64,000 bases of DNA from Chimonanthus salicifolius (Eukaryota > Streptophyta > Magnoliopsida > Laurales > Calycanthaceae). Each line of letters begins with the position of its first letter. Position 1 is the first letter of the stretch. Positions 1 through 12,240 of this stretch are shown one piece after another. The notes beneath the pieces are model-generated. The model had not been told where the DNA came from and did no database searches. It saw only the letters and a list, made by a program, of their open reading frames with translations. Both the position numbers and the translations under genes were made by a program. The DNA is taken from positions 29,809,631 to 29,873,630 of the forward strand of contig CM023535.1 of assembly GCA_013350335.1 (NCBI GenBank), in the 5' to 3' direction.

Positions 1-17
1 TATTTTCTATTTCTTTA
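1..17 (+). repeat. 3' tip of the copia 5' LTR
   Basis: The bases TTTTCTATTTCTTTA recur at the end of the 3' LTR near 15894-15908, and a primer binding site follows directly. The rest of this LTR lies left of the window. Confidence 0.8.
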
Positions 18-30
18 TGGTATCAAGAGC
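18..30 (+). other. Copia primer binding site (tRNA-iMet type)
   Basis: TGGTATCAAGAGC differs by one inserted A from the usual plant copia/gypsy site TGGTATCAGAGC, complementary to the 3' end of initiator tRNA-Met. It starts right at the LTR end, as expected for minus-strand priming. Confidence 0.8.
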
Positions 31-931
31 TACGTTGTCCTTCTTCTGAACGATCTTGGACCCAACGAACCAATAGAGATTCGTATCTTTGCCGATGCCC
101 CACATACCAAACTGGGTTTGTTTGGTCTCGGCTGCTGCCTCTGCAAATCATCATCGTCCGCTGCCCTTCACCTTGCTCGGCCTACCACTGTGCCGCAGAC
201 GATCCGAGATTCGGATCTGCTGTCAAAATCACAGCTAGAACAAACCCAGATCTGCCCGACCAGATTCATTCTTCACACTACTGCAGACCAGCATCTGGAT
301 TCTGATATCTTGCCTTTCGTCTCTTTGAAAAGATATTTCGTCGAGCATTGATCTGCCACCACGACCAAATTTGCAGATCTGAACCCCACTTCACAGATCT
401 GCCGCCAAGAGTAAATCAACCCGTCTGCTACTTCGTTTCTGCTCCTCCGTCCCAGATCTTCCGGCAAGAGCAGATCAACCCGTCTGCTGCTGCCTCTGTA
501 AGTCGTCACCATCCGCTGCTCTGAGGATTTGAGATTCAGACAAACCAGATCCATTCTTCATGCTGCTGCAGACCGGCGTCCGGATTCTCACCGACGGTTT
601 CTGAGGATCTGAGATTCGAATCTGCTTCAAAGTCACAGCCAGGATCGAAAATTGGTGGGAGAGGCGAAAAAAAAGCATTGAAAAAAAAATCAAGAGAGTC
701 GACTGAAGAGGATCATCTTCACTCGATCAGCGGATATTCCATCTGCTACTTCATTCCCCCGTCCCTTTCTCTTACTTTCTGCATTTTATTTGAAGCTTAG
801 AAAAAGGGTAGAGAAGAACAATAGAGAAATAGATAGAAATATACAGAGAGAAATGGAAGATCTTCATCTTCATCACCTCTCGTGAGCAGCAGCTGCTGCT
901 GCTGTAGGTGCCGCCACACGGAGACTCTCCA
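31..931 (+). other. Copia 5' leader, first part, with direct repeats
   Basis: Untranslated leader of the copia element, with no convincing gene. It contains a diverged direct duplication: the segment around 130-300 (GCTGCTGCCTCTG, later ACTGCAGACCAGCATC) recurs around 485-595 (GCTGCTGCCTCTG, later CTGCAGACCGGCGTC), and the words around 205-240 recur around 608-640. A short CAG/CTG run lies at about 887-905. The leader is cut at 931 by solo LTR A1 and resumes at 4570. Confidence 0.65.
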
Positions 932-1574
932 TGTAACGCCCCGCCCTTTTTCACTCGCTTTTTCCTGTAAATTCAGTGTATATTTTTTTTTTTTTTTGTA
1001 ACAGAGTAGAGTGATAGAGCGCGGGACGTCACAACGCAAGCTAAGTCCGAACTTCCAAAGTCCGACCCTTAACTGGCCAACCCTATGTGTGTATGGACTC
1101 AGTCCAATAAAATGGTTCACACATAGCAATACCGACTTGCGGAATAAAATCATAAACTACGGAATCATAATCATCAAAATGCGGAATCATATTAGAACCA
1201 AGTTCTAATCCACTCAGATAGTAAAATACGTCATAATCATCAAACCAAATCATTCAACCATCTAAGTTATTACATTCCGAAATCCAAATACTCAAATACA
1301 AGTTCATGAGTAATTTATTCAAAGCATATAAACTAGATCTTCCAAGCTCCTATGCCTGATCCGTCTTACGCTCATCATTCCCCTGATTACCTGTATCATC
1401 AACTAGGGTAGAAGTAGGGTGTTAAGAGAACGCGCCGAGTAGGTATTCTAGTTACGGCTAATGCATGGTTAGTACAAAACATATATTATAACATAATATA
1501 TAAAACCAGGTAAAATCCATGCCATGCAATGATGACAGATATGCAATGAGTCCCGCCCATCACATGTACATAAA

Positions 1575-1722
1575 GTACCCACCACATAGGTTTTCCGGAC
1601 GCCCCGGCGGAGTGTGGACCCTCCGAAATCTTCTTGCTGGAAATCACATCAAGGTATTGCACATAGGTTCTTCAGACGCCCCGACGGAGTATGACCCCTC
1701 CGGTTATAAATCTTCCACCCCA
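1575..1722. repeat. Family A short-hairpin module in A1
   Basis: Two imperfect units of roughly 80 bp, each ending in a CACATAGG-type word, a GACGCCCCG word and a GGAG...CTCC hairpin (for example CGGAGTGTGG then CCCTCCG). Between them lies a degenerate CTTG...CAAG hairpin near 1632-1652. The same module occurs at matching positions in A2 to A6. Confidence 0.6.
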
Positions 1723-2132
1723 TGCCATGCATGAGATGCAAATGAAACACATGCTATTTTATAACATAAACATAGCATTTAAAAATCATACTATAAAACA
1801 CATGCTCTTTCCTCATATAAACAAAGCATATAAAATCAACCTTTGAAATATATCAATACATGCTATTTACAACCTGATCATAGCATTTAAAATCCATACT
1901 TTAGCATATCCTTTGAAACACATTTTTCATCAAAATATAAGATAAGAACAAAGTACATAATCTATGGTTTCAAAGAGGTGGAATCCTACCAAAGACCGTT
2001 CACAAGTCCTTGCGTTCCCGTCCAAGATTCGTTTACCGCTTGCGAGATCCCGTTACCTTATAATATAATGATAAATCAACACTAAGTCTCACCTAATTAC
2101 AAACTTCTAAGTCTATAAACAAAACCCCATGG

Positions 2133-3749
2133 GGTTTGGCCATACACCATGGCCGAAACCCATGGTCTACCATTTTTGTCCATAATTACTATAATGCCAT
2201 TGAGCCTAACCATAGACTTGTTTATTGCTTAGATCCCAAATAATCATCCATACTTCCAAGGCACATAGTCCCATAAAATAATTCATGGGGTTCGGCCATG
2301 GTGTATGGCCGAATCCAATGTCCAATATTTTCTCATATTTACAAAAATGCCATTGGTTTCCTCTTTCATTTAAATCTTCCATAATTAGACCCTTATAATT
2401 TTCCTGAACCAATCAAGTCCATCAAACTCAACTCATGGAGTTCGGCCATACATCATGGCCGAACCCAATGGTTCTCCACTTTGGCGTGTAATTACATTTT
2501 TGCCATTCTTTTCATTTATGATTCATAACATATGTGTATCCTTTTCTTTATTTTAAAACTACACATAACATAACTCATAACATAGGTTCATAATCTGATT
2601 CATAAATCAGTCCTTAACCAAGAATTAAAACACCACTAAATTCCTTAATTTAGACCATGGGGTTCGACCATATACCATGGCCGAACCCTATGGTGTATAA
2701 TTTCCAACCATTCCATTAAATTCATACCATCCATCTCCTTTGATTCAATTATACATGAGCCTAAACCATATATTTAATTCCATAATTAAATAGGTTTTCA
2801 AAAACTAAACCTTAGTGGGGTTCGGCCATACACCATGGCCGAACCTCACTCATGGCATCCAATCCATTTAATTTAATCCAAGTTCCATAATAAAACCCCA
2901 CTTTCCATTCTTGGATAGTTTCCATAAATAATCTTCATGGTCAATAAGTAGATATTTTCTAATTTTAATATCAACTTCCAAGAATAGAAACTTTCTTAAT
3001 ATTCAATCTTCCTTTCCATAATTGGAAACACCTTCCAAAAATAACAACCTTCCTTCCATTTTTAGATTGCTTTACAAATTTAGCAATCATTACCATACTT
3101 AGATGTTTTCTAGTTTTAGCAATACTAACCATATTTGGAACATTTCCATATTTAGATTGCTCTCCAAATTTAGCAACCATTTCCATCTAACACTCCAAAC
3201 TTAACCCATGGGGTTCGGCCATACACCATGGCTGAACCCTATGGTTCATGATCTTGGCCATTGGTTTAGATCCAATCAAAACCGATCATCAATCCATAAA
3301 ATGTTTGGTGGGGTTCGGCCATACACCATGGCCGAACCTCACCTCTTTCTTTCATTACTTTAGATCCAATAACTTAGCCATCTAGAAATCATGGTTCGGC
3401 CATACAAAGGCCGACCCACATCTCTAATCCAATTCTTCCTTTAAAATTATCCAAATCTTCCATGGATTTCCGTCATTCAAATTTGTAAATCTAAACCATA
3501 AATCCCCATAGTTTTTATCATGAAATCACCATGTCTTTCCATGTTCCAAAATTTAAGAACATAAACCCAATTCATAAATCAAGTCTCTCCATGGTTTTCA
3601 ATCTTAAAATCAAAAATTAAATAAAATCTTTCCATGGGGTTCGGCCATGCACTATGGCCGAACCCTATGGTTCTTTCTCTCCATTTAACCCAGTAATCCA
3701 ACTCTTAATATTTCTCCATGGGGTTCGGCCAACCACCATGGCCGAACCC
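2133..3749. repeat. Array of ten GGTTCGGCCAT hairpins in A1
   Basis: Units start near 2133, 2289, 2439, 2661, 2819, 3212, 3312, 3393, 3638 and 3722. Each pairs GGTTCGGCCAT with ATGGCCGAACC around a loop that is usually ACACC. Outer bases extend the stem in two styles: CCAT...ATGG or AGTG/GGTG...CACT/CACC. The unit at 2289 has the loop in the opposite sense (GGTGT). Spacing is irregular, about 80-390 bp. Confidence 0.85.
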
Positions 3750-4569
3750 TATGGTTCTTTTGTTTCAAAACATAAAATTATAAATCAAGATACTAACATT
3801 TTCCCCTTTTGTTTCTTGCTCTTCCGATTTTCTTTTTTTTTCCCTTTGTTTTTCTCCAAACAAGAACTCCTTCTTGTTGCTGCCCTTTCTTCTCTTACTT
3901 TTGGCGTGAAAAAGAATGATGAATTGAGAGAGGGAGAGTGAAGAATAAGACTTGATAATGGGGTTGTAAAAACCGTGCACCCCCTCCTTGCCTCTCCTTT
4001 TATTAGCTCTCCTTAATCCCACATTAGAAATTTCTTAAGATGAGCAACCCTTAGCCATGTACCCCTTGCCATAGATGGCCATTGCCGACCTACCTTGTCC
4101 TAGATGGCAATGTCGTGTGGCCTTGCTTCACTTAGCCATTGCCGACCTCCCTTGCCTTATTAAAACCTTCCTTTAATTCTTATTTAGCAAGTATTATGCG
4201 CATAACCTTAATCATAATCTAAATAATCTTTTAATTTAATTCAAAACAATATACATTCCCTTTTAAGATATCCCATGCGCATAATATGTATATCATTATC
4301 TAAAATTCGGCCAAGATAATCTTTATTTGATTTTTAACATCTCCTTGGATATTTCAAATCCAATACTCGGCCATAATATCTTTTATCCAAAATTGGATAT
4401 GATTCATCACCAATTTAATTCAACCTATTTAAATTTTAATAAGACCAATTCCATCATTGGTTGGGTCCTAATTGGGTCATGGCCCAATTCCTTATCCATA
4501 TAAGATTTAATTCTAAAATTCACAATTAAAATTGAATAAATAAAAAAACTGAAAACCCGAGGTGTTACA

Positions 4570-4863
4570 CCCCAAATCTGGCCTGCGGCTGCTGCCACCG
4601 CTCGCCTCTTTCTGCACAACTGAGGGAGAGCTCTCTGCTCTGCTCTGGGTTTCCTTTCACTCTGCCGAACGGGTTCCATCTTAATAAACGGGTTGTTGTT
4701 GCTTGATTAGCAACAATTGAAAGTTGTGTGGGTCCCTTACGTCCTTGTAAGGGTTTTCTGCTGGAGTGTTTGCTAAATGGGTTGCTGTTGATTTTCCTTT
4801 TAAAAAAAATCAATCAACCTATTCATTCAATGGCTTCCACTTCAGCACACATCTATCCTTACA
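4570..4863 (+). other. Copia leader, second part, and gag start
   Basis: Copia sequence between A1 and A2. A gag start codon lies at 4830-4832 and begins MASTSAHIYPY, after which A2 interrupts it. The reading continues at 11371 (proline codons, then a serine-rich stretch), so A2 landed about 34 bases into gag. Confidence 0.65.
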
Positions 4864-5494
4864 TGTAACACCCCGCCCTTTTTACTCGAAATCAGAGTCT
4901 ATTTTTTTTAAAAAAATAAACAAAAGTGATAAAGAGCGGAATGTCACGACGCAAGCTAAGTCCGGACTTCTAAAGTCCGACCCTTAACTGGCCAACCCTA
5001 TGTGTGAATGGACTATGTCCATGAGAACGGTTCACACATAGTAACTTATTAACATTGAGGAATATAACATAAACTGAATGCAGGATTATAATAGAACTTA
5101 AGACTACTCCATTTTAGATAGCAAAGTACTTAGTCATTAACCAAATTCACTTAGATTAAAAATCTTTACCAAACCATTCACAAACCATAGCAAATATCTA
5201 ATTATTACATACCGAAGTCTAACTACTCAAATTACATGTCCTTGAGTACTTAATAAAATAACAATAAACATTTCCAATATCTTATGCTTTGCTCCGTTCA
5301 CGATCACCATTTCCTTCATCTCCTGTTTCATTCACTAGGGTAAAAGTAGGGAGTTAGAACAACGAGCCCAGTAGGAATTCTAAGTATGGCTAACACATGG
5401 TTAGTATAAAACATGCATATAAATAATATAACATCAAAACCTTGTAAAATCATGCCATGCCATGTATGCAATGAGTCCCACCCATCACAATCAA

Positions 5495-5670
5495 ACACAT
5501 ACTCTTGATGGGATTCTCATCATCAAGGTATCCCCACATAGGTCTTTCGGACGCCCCGACGGAGTGTGGCCCCTCCGGTTATCTCTTGATGGGATTCTCA
5601 TCATCTAGATACCCCCACATAGGTTTTTCGGACGCCCCGACGGAGTGTGGTCCCTCCGGTCCCATAACCT
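5495..5670. repeat. Two tandem short-hairpin units in A2
   Basis: Two units of about 80 bp. Each has CTTGATGGGATTCTCATCAT (first copy closing to CAAG, second changed to CTAG), then CACATAGG, then a GACGCCCCGACGGAG word closed by CTCCGG. The first stem CTTGATG/CATCAAG is perfect. Confidence 0.7.
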
Positions 5671-5990
5671 TCACCCCATACCATGCATGAGATGCTAATG
5701 AATTCCATGCTATTTTATATGATAAATCTAGCATTAAATCCTCATATTTGCAACATATTATTTTAAAACATAACTCACAAAAATAAGATAAAACCAACAT
5801 ACATAACCATGGTTTCAAATAAGGTAGAATCCTACCTAAGACAACTAAGGTGTCCTTGAACTTTAATCCGGCAACCGATCACGATCGTGCCCCCTTTGTG
5901 TAGTCCTGTTACCTTATAGCATATCCATGAATTAAACCAATAATCCTTTTGATTTGTAATGGTATCTGAGTCCAAAAACACAACTAGTGG

Positions 5991-7135
5991 GGTTCGGCCA
6001 TACACCATGGCCGAACCTCACTTACTTTGATTTTAACCCTTAGTCCACTAAAATCAGACTTTGTGGGGTTCGGCCATACAACATGGCCAAACCTCACCAT
6101 CTTGATTTTTGGTCCCTCTTTCAAATCACTTGATCCTTTTAATTAAATCCAATCACCAATCCATTAATCTAATTATCCACACATTAACCTTTTAACACTC
6201 ACATCAACATAAGTCCATAAAAATTCCTTAGTGGGGTTCGGCCATACAATATGGCCGAACCTCACTTCCTTGGTTTTATGCTCCTCTTTCAACCCTTTGA
6301 TCTTCAAGTTAGATACAAGATCATGACCTCTATATCTAATCACTTGTACCACAAATGTTTATAAATGATTACCATTTAAATCCACCAAATATTTTCCATA
6401 GGGTTCGGCCATACACCATGGCCGAACCCATGGTTCATCCTTTTCACCCTTAACTACATTCTATGTCATTACCCGCCCATGGCTGATTAATTGGTTTATT
6501 TACTTATAACCAAGTCCCAAAATTGATCCACCAAATGGTTCATGGGGTTCGGCCATACACATAGCCGAACCCTAAGATATCTAAATCCATAAAGAGTACT
6601 TGGTGGGGTTCAGCCATACACCATGGCCGAACCTCACCCTTGGGTTTTGATGCTCCTCTTTTCCATTCTTCTTGATCCAACAACCCAACACCTTTCTAAA
6701 TTATTAACCATTTCAAAATTCATTAAACATGACACACTATCCATCATTGTCTCTCCATGGGGTTCGGCCATACACATGGCCTAACCCTATGGTTCCTTAT
6801 TTCCATTAAAAATTATCATGCATCTATGATTGGTTCTCATACCTCCATCCATTTAAATCCTTTTAAGACTTCAACAAAATCAAACACATACACTCGTGAT
6901 TTCCTTCCTTCAAATCCAATAAAAATAAATCCAATGTCTTTTCATGGGGTTCGGCCATTCAAAATGGTCGAACCCTATGGTCCATGTTCTTCCCTTTTAA
7001 ACATCATTTTAAACCATAAAACTTCCTTGACTCTTTCCATGGGGTTCGGCCATGCACATGGCCGAACCCTATGGTTCATCTTTGGTTCTTTCATCCATCA
7101 TAAAATTTAGGGTTCGGCCAAGCAATGGCCGAACC
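5991..7135. repeat. Array of ten GGTTCGGCCAT hairpins in A2
   Basis: Units start near 5991, 6067, 6236, 6402, 6546, 6607, 6761, 6948, 7043 and 7111. Outer stems alternate between the AGTG/CACT style (5991, 6236) and the CCAT/ATGG style (6402, 6761, 7043). A few arms carry single changes, such as CAGCCAT at 6607. Confidence 0.85.
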
Positions 7136-8204
7136 ATGTCCTTAACCATTTTCTTATTTACAATTCCGCAACTCCTCCGATTCTTTCCTTAGCCTCTTCC
7201 TCCTTCTTTCTTGTTCCTTTGGCCGAGACTAACCTTGCTGGAAACCCCTTGGAGTGGTTCGGCCAAGTGATATGGATTAGGCGAGAAGCTTGAGATCAAA
7301 TTATTCTAAGTCCTCTTTGGTTTTGAGAAGAGAAATGGCCTTGAGAGGGAGGGAGAGGACAAGATAAAATTCTCTAAGTGTTTGATCTTCTTTCCCTAGA
7401 GTGTTGGTCGGCCAAATGATGTTTTGAGAGAGAGAAAGAGAGAGAGAGAACAGCCAAAAGGGAGAGGGAGAGAATGCCAATGCGAAACAAATCTCTTCCT
7501 TGGTCAATAGGGTCGGCCAAGGGTGATGGCTTTGGTGCAATCCCCTTGTGTATGTAACGCTCGCCCCTTTTCACCCGATAATCAGAGTCTATTTTTTTTT
7601 TTTTTTGAAATAAAGAGTGACAAAGGGCGCAGACGTCACTACGCGAGTTAAGTCCGAGCTTCTAAAGCCCGGCCCTTAACTGGCCAACCCTACATGTGTG
7701 CGGAACTAAGTCCATGAGGAACGGTTCACACGTAGACGTAAGCTCGAGGAATATTATACTAAGTGTGGAAATTATAATAGAGTCTAACCTACAATTTTAG
7801 ATAGCAGGGAAGATACATCATTAGATTACTAAAATACCTCAAAATCACAATGTCTAAAATAAAATCCAAAAATATAGTAAGAAATCTAAAATTATTACAA
7901 TCCGACAAATTAAGCTACTCAAATTACATTTTTTTCCAAAATAAACTAAGTAGCTCGCTTCCCCAAGCTCCTAAGCTTGGCTCCCGTCTCGTCCTTCGTT
8001 TTCGCCATCTCCTATGTCATCAGCTAGGGTAGAAGTAGGGCGTTAGACAACGCGCCCAGTAGGACTTCGAGTAGGGCTAACACATGGATTAGTGATAACA
8101 GGCACAATAGGTAATAATATAATTAAAACCATAATAATGAATGCCATGCCATGGGTGTTTTATGTCATGTGTCCCACCCATCATCCATACCATCATGATG
8201 CCAT

Positions 8205-8335
8205 ATCCCCCTTTGACGGAAAAACCTCGTTAAGATATAAACAATCACAAATCTTCCCCCTTGACGGCAAGGCCTCGTCAAGGTGTCCCCATGTTTGCTT
8301 CTCAGTCGCCCCGATGGAGCATGGACTCCGGTTTC
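8205..8335. repeat. Short-hairpin module in A3
   Basis: CTTGACG (8260-8266) pairs with CGTCAAG (8276-8282). A degenerate neighbour lies at about 8212-8236. A GGAG...CTCC hairpin follows near 8316-8330. In A4 the matching stem is CTTGATG/CATCAAG, a compensatory C:G to T:A change. Confidence 0.7.
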
Positions 8336-8759
8336 TTTATTTTCCTCCTTCCCATGCCATATCCCTCCCATCTCATGCATGAGATGTAGATGCCATATGC
8401 CATGTAATATATATGATAGCACAAACCATGCCATTTAAAATCCCATCAATAAAACATATAATTTGATTATCAAAAGTAGATCAAGCAAAGCATCATTATA
8501 CACATCATAGCCTTAAAACCCATCTTAAAACAATCATATACTTACCAAAATAAATCAAGGAAAAACTCATACATAACACATAATCCATGGCTTACAAAAA
8601 GGTAGGAATCCTACCGAATACCGACTAGCATCACTTTACATTTTCGTCCGATAATTCGGTCACTGATACGCGCACTGCTTGCGATGTCCGATACCTTATT
8701 ATACATCATCAATTAGACTCACGTTTTAATCATTTAAGTCCATTAATCATACCTTAGTG

Positions 8760-9324
8760 GGGTTCGGCCATACACCATGGCCGAACCTCACTAACTAGGT
8801 TTGTGGGTCCCATTTAATCCATTAATTATTTTAATTACATGAGTCTAGAAACCAGCCACCCTAGGCTTTATTTAACCATACACAAGGTCATCTTTAAAAC
8901 ACCTAAGTCCATGATTCATCTCCATGGGATTCTTGAATTTGGCCATTATTTACGATTTTTCCACTACTCCTCCATGGTTAGGTTCTCATTTCATTTCTCC
9001 ATTCTTAGGCCCATAATTGATCCATAATCTTGGATCCATTAATGACTCACCAATCATGAGATACAACCATAAAAAAATCAGCCACTATCTTAACCTAATT
9101 CCCATTAATTAAATCATATTCATAGACCTTAATCTTAGCCTATCCATTGGTTCACAAAATGGGTCCATTGATGTCTCATTAACCATGACATAACAACACT
9201 AGAAATCAGCCATTTAATTAACCTAATCTCCATTCATTTAAACACATACATAACCCCATACTTAGCCCATTAAGTGGCTCAACAAAATGGGTCATGGGTT
9301 CGGCCATACACCATGGCCGAACCC
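8760..9324. repeat. Two GGTTCGGCCAT hairpins in A3
   Basis: Units near 8760-8787 (outer stem TTAGTG/CACTAA) and 9298-9324 (outer stem CATGGG/CCCATG). The sequence between them lacks clear units, unlike A1 and A2. Confidence 0.8.
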
Positions 9325-10703
9325 ATGATGTTAATTTCCTTATTTCTCTTGGATCTTTTCCACATTTTTGATCCACATCTTAGATCCCTTAATGCCTTAC
9401 CACTTCATGTCATAGGATCTTTAAAATCAGCCCCTTTAATTAACATTAGGCTCACTTTCTTGAGTCCATCAAAACTACCAACATTCCCCATTATTTTTCC
9501 CTATTTACATATCCATTAAAATTATGAATACATTACCATAGGGTTCATCATTCATTATTGGTGACATTTAAGACCATAAAACATTAACCTTCATCCATGG
9601 ATTCCTTCATTTAAAAAAAAACCCTTTCTCTTCTTCTTCTCTTTGATTGGTCGGCCAAGATGAGCTTGATCAAATGAAAAACATCAAAGCTTGGGTCGGC
9701 TAAGATGGAGTGTGTTTGGGAGAGGAAAAGGAGGAGAAGATGGGAAGAACTAACCCAAGGTCTTGGTCTTGGAGTGATGGGCCAAAGCTTGCACTTCTCC
9801 TTTCTCTTTTCTTCTCTTCTTAGTTTTCTTCTTCTTTCCTTGGAGGTGAGGGACGGTTTTGAGGGAGAGTAAGAGAGGGAGATAGTAAAATGAGAGTGGA
9901 ATGGAGAGAATGAGATGAAAAGTCATCTTATCCCTTGGTTGCTTAAGATACACTCCAACATTAACTCCTCCCACCAACCAAGCATAGGCTTTTCATGCTT
10001 TATGGTGGTAGTTCGGATAAACCACTACTAGCCAACGGTTTTGGCCTTTGAAAATGAGGTGGTTTGGTCATCCAATTTTGACCATTTGACCACTTTTTAA
10101 CTAGTTTAATTATTTAATTAATTAGATCATTACTTAAGTTAACTAATCCCCACTTAACCTAATTCCATTCCCTCAAATTCCCTCCATGTATCCACCCATG
10201 GTTGACCAATTCAACCATGGTGGCCAACCCCACCAATCCTTGGTCCACACGCCACCTCACTTGGTGAGGTGGAGGTGGGTCCCAATCGGCCATGTCACCT
10301 TGGTCAATTCATCACCAACTTAGGTGATCTAATTTTAATTAAATCCATTCCAACTAATTGGATTACCATTGGGCCCATGGCTCAATTACATTCACCCTTA
10401 CCCATTTACCTTAGAGTTTACATCATCTTGATCCATTGGGTCCCAAATGGGTATTGGGCCCAATTTGACCATCCTTAGCCCAATTGACCATCATTGACCA
10501 TTTAAATGATTTTAAATCCAATTCATGGTCCATTGGGCCATACTTGAGCCTTTGTCCATATTTTGATCCATTCACCATTTATTCCATCAAATTTCCAATT
10601 TCCACCATTAAAATAAATAATAGCCACATATATATTGATTTACAAATTCCGGGCCATTACAGTGTAACTCCCATTTCTTTAAACCTTCTTCTTAATGCTT
10701 ACT

Positions 10704-10841
10704 TGGGGGTTTCATCCATGGGATGAAACTGCCAAGGTTCCAACGGCCACCAAGGGTTGCCTTGGTGTAACCTCCCCCCATCTTCCTCCTCTCATTTAAA
10801 GCTTCATGTGGGGGTTTCATCTTTGAGATGAAACTCCCCCC
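10704..10841. repeat. GGGGGTTTCATC hairpins in A2
   Basis: Two hairpins: GGTTTCATCC/GGATGAAACT near 10707-10730 and GGGGGTTTCATCT/AGATGAAACTCCCCC near 10810-10841. This third hairpin class recurs in A5. Confidence 0.65.
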
Positions 10842-11370
10842 ACCCTTTCCCTCCAACGTGTGGATTGGTGTTTGAATTTGAAACATCAGCCCTTCAACAC
10901 TCCATTCTTTTGAAATGAAAATCCCCATAACTTCCCATCCAACTCATTTATAATTTATTTCAAATCAACTCACTCACTTAACTCATCCATTTAACTCATC
11001 ACTTTAAAAACCAACTCACTCACTTAATTATCTTTCCATTTTAATTCACTTGACTCAAACTTAATTATTTGATTTCCTTTCCAACTTAAATCAGTCCCAA
11101 CTTAATTAAGCTTGGACTCACTTTGATGGTCTACCAAGTCAAACATGATCCATTGGGTCCCAATTGAGCCTTTTGACCCAAATAGCCACCTTGACCCAAT
11201 TAAGTGTAACTTACCCATTTACCCTATATTGAACACTCATTCGATACCCGTTGGGCCTTAATTGAGCCATTGCCCAACATCTTACCCATCTAAGGTCCAT
11301 GTCTATTAATTCATAATTTAAATAGACAAAATTCATGTAAATTGATATCTTAAAAATCCGAGGTGTTACA

Positions 11371-12240
11371 TTACCCCTCCTCTCTCAACGTCGGCAATTT
11401 TGTCTCCATAAACTTACCCAAAATAATTATCTACTTTGGAAAACCCAAATAATGGGTCTTGTTGAAAGTCAAGACATGCTTGGCTTCTTGGATGGCGATC
11501 TTAAAATGCCTGATCCATTGATTATTGTCTCCTCAAAGGAGAGTGGTGGCGAGACCACTACCAAATCTAATCCTGATTATATTGCATAGAGACGATCTGA
11601 TAGGCTCCTCCGTGGATGGATTACTGGCACCCTTTTTGAAGAAGTTCTTGGGTTGGTTGTTGGACTTGACACCTCAGCTGATGTTTGGCGTGTTCTTTTG
11701 GATTCTTTTGCACAAGAGTCCCAGGAACGAGAATTTTATCTTCATCAAAGCATGCAACTTCATTCCAAAGATAATTACTCTCTGTCTGAGTATATTCGCA
11801 TCTTCAAAACTTATTGTGATGATTTGGCTGCAATTGGTAAACCTGTTCATGATCGAACCAAGGTCTTTGGTCTTCTCAAAGGACTAGGCAGAGGATATGA
11901 ACCATTTGTTACTACAATGCTCAAGCCATTCCATCTTATCGAGACCTTGTTCCTCTGCTCTAAGGTCATGAAACTATGAAGAATCTTCACAACACAAGTA
12001 ACTCATCTCCCATTAACCATAATATGGCTTTTGTTGGAGCGCGATCTGGTGGTTCAAATCGAGGGAATCCTCGGAGAGGTCGAGGCTTTGGTGGCTTTAG
12101 TTCCAGAGGATGAGGCTTTAAGCAAGGAAGATTTCAATCTTCTTCCACTAGTGGTGACAATCATCGAGGTTTTCAATCAGTTCAACACAATCGCGATAGC
12201 TCTTCTCGTCCTTCCCAAGAGCATTCTTCTACCAAATCAT
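11371..12240 (+). pseudogene. gag: Copia gag, degraded
   Basis: Continues the gag frame begun at 4830. Recognisable copia gag features include a YLLW-like start near 11430, the segment LDTSADVWRVL near 11667-11700, then LHSKDNYSLSEYI, LAAIGKPV and LLKGLGRGYEPF up to about 11915. In the intact family this protein forms the virus-like particle. Early stops are present (for example a TAG near 11588 where a Trp codon is expected) and frames shift after about 11940. An RGG/Gly-Arg-rich stretch around 12040-12120 is readable only in pieces. Confidence 0.8.

Larger units (their letters stand above)
932..4569 (-). mobile_element. Solo LTR A1 of gypsy family A
   Basis: Bounded by TGTAACGCCCCGCCC and GAGGTGTTACA, with flanks CTCCA (927-931) and CCCCA (4570-4574), a 5-bp target duplication with one mismatch. 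There is no coding region inside. Comparison with A6, where the same type of sequence flanks gypsy pol, shows it is an LTR whose transcription direction is the minus strand. It holds a T-tract near the left end, a short-hairpin module near 1.6 kb and ten TTCGGCCAT hairpins. It sits in the copia leader, so it is younger than the copia insertion. Confidence 0.85.
7553..10661 (-). mobile_element. Solo LTR A3 of family A, nested in A2
   Basis: Starts TGTAACGCTCGCCCC and ends GGGCCATTACA. Perfect 5-bp target duplication GTGTA at 7548-7552 and 10662-10666. About 3.1 kb, with no coding region. It resembles A4 more than A1, A2, A5 or A6 (for instance GCGATGTCCGATACC at both 8677 and 28504), so A3 and A4 form a subfamily. 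It has only two clear TTCGGCCAT hairpins. Confidence 0.9.
4864..11370 (-). mobile_element. Solo LTR A2 of family A, split by A3
   Basis: Starts TGTAACACCCCGCCC and ends GAGGTGTTACA. The flanks are TTACA (4859-4863) and TTACC (11371-11375), a near-perfect 5-bp duplication. A3 interrupts it at 7553-10661; without A3 it is about 3.4 kb. The part after A3 (10667 on) matches A5 after 45886, including the words ACTCCCAT and CTTACTTGGGGGTTTCAT, which confirms continuity. It has GA-rich tracts near 7420-7450 and no coding region. Confidence 0.85.

Noticed and set aside
2133..3749. Regularly repeated palindromes resembling a CRISPR array
   Set aside because: Spacing is irregular, spacers are not uniform, there are no cas genes, and the setting is a plant LTR.
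3654..4022. Open frames of 85-95 residues on both strands within A1
   Set aside because: They lie over hairpin units and T- or GA-rich tracts in a solo LTR, are not kept in other copies and show no domain.
9750..9977. Lysine-rich small open frame in A3
   Set aside because: It comes from a GA/CT-rich tract and is not matched as a frame in A4.
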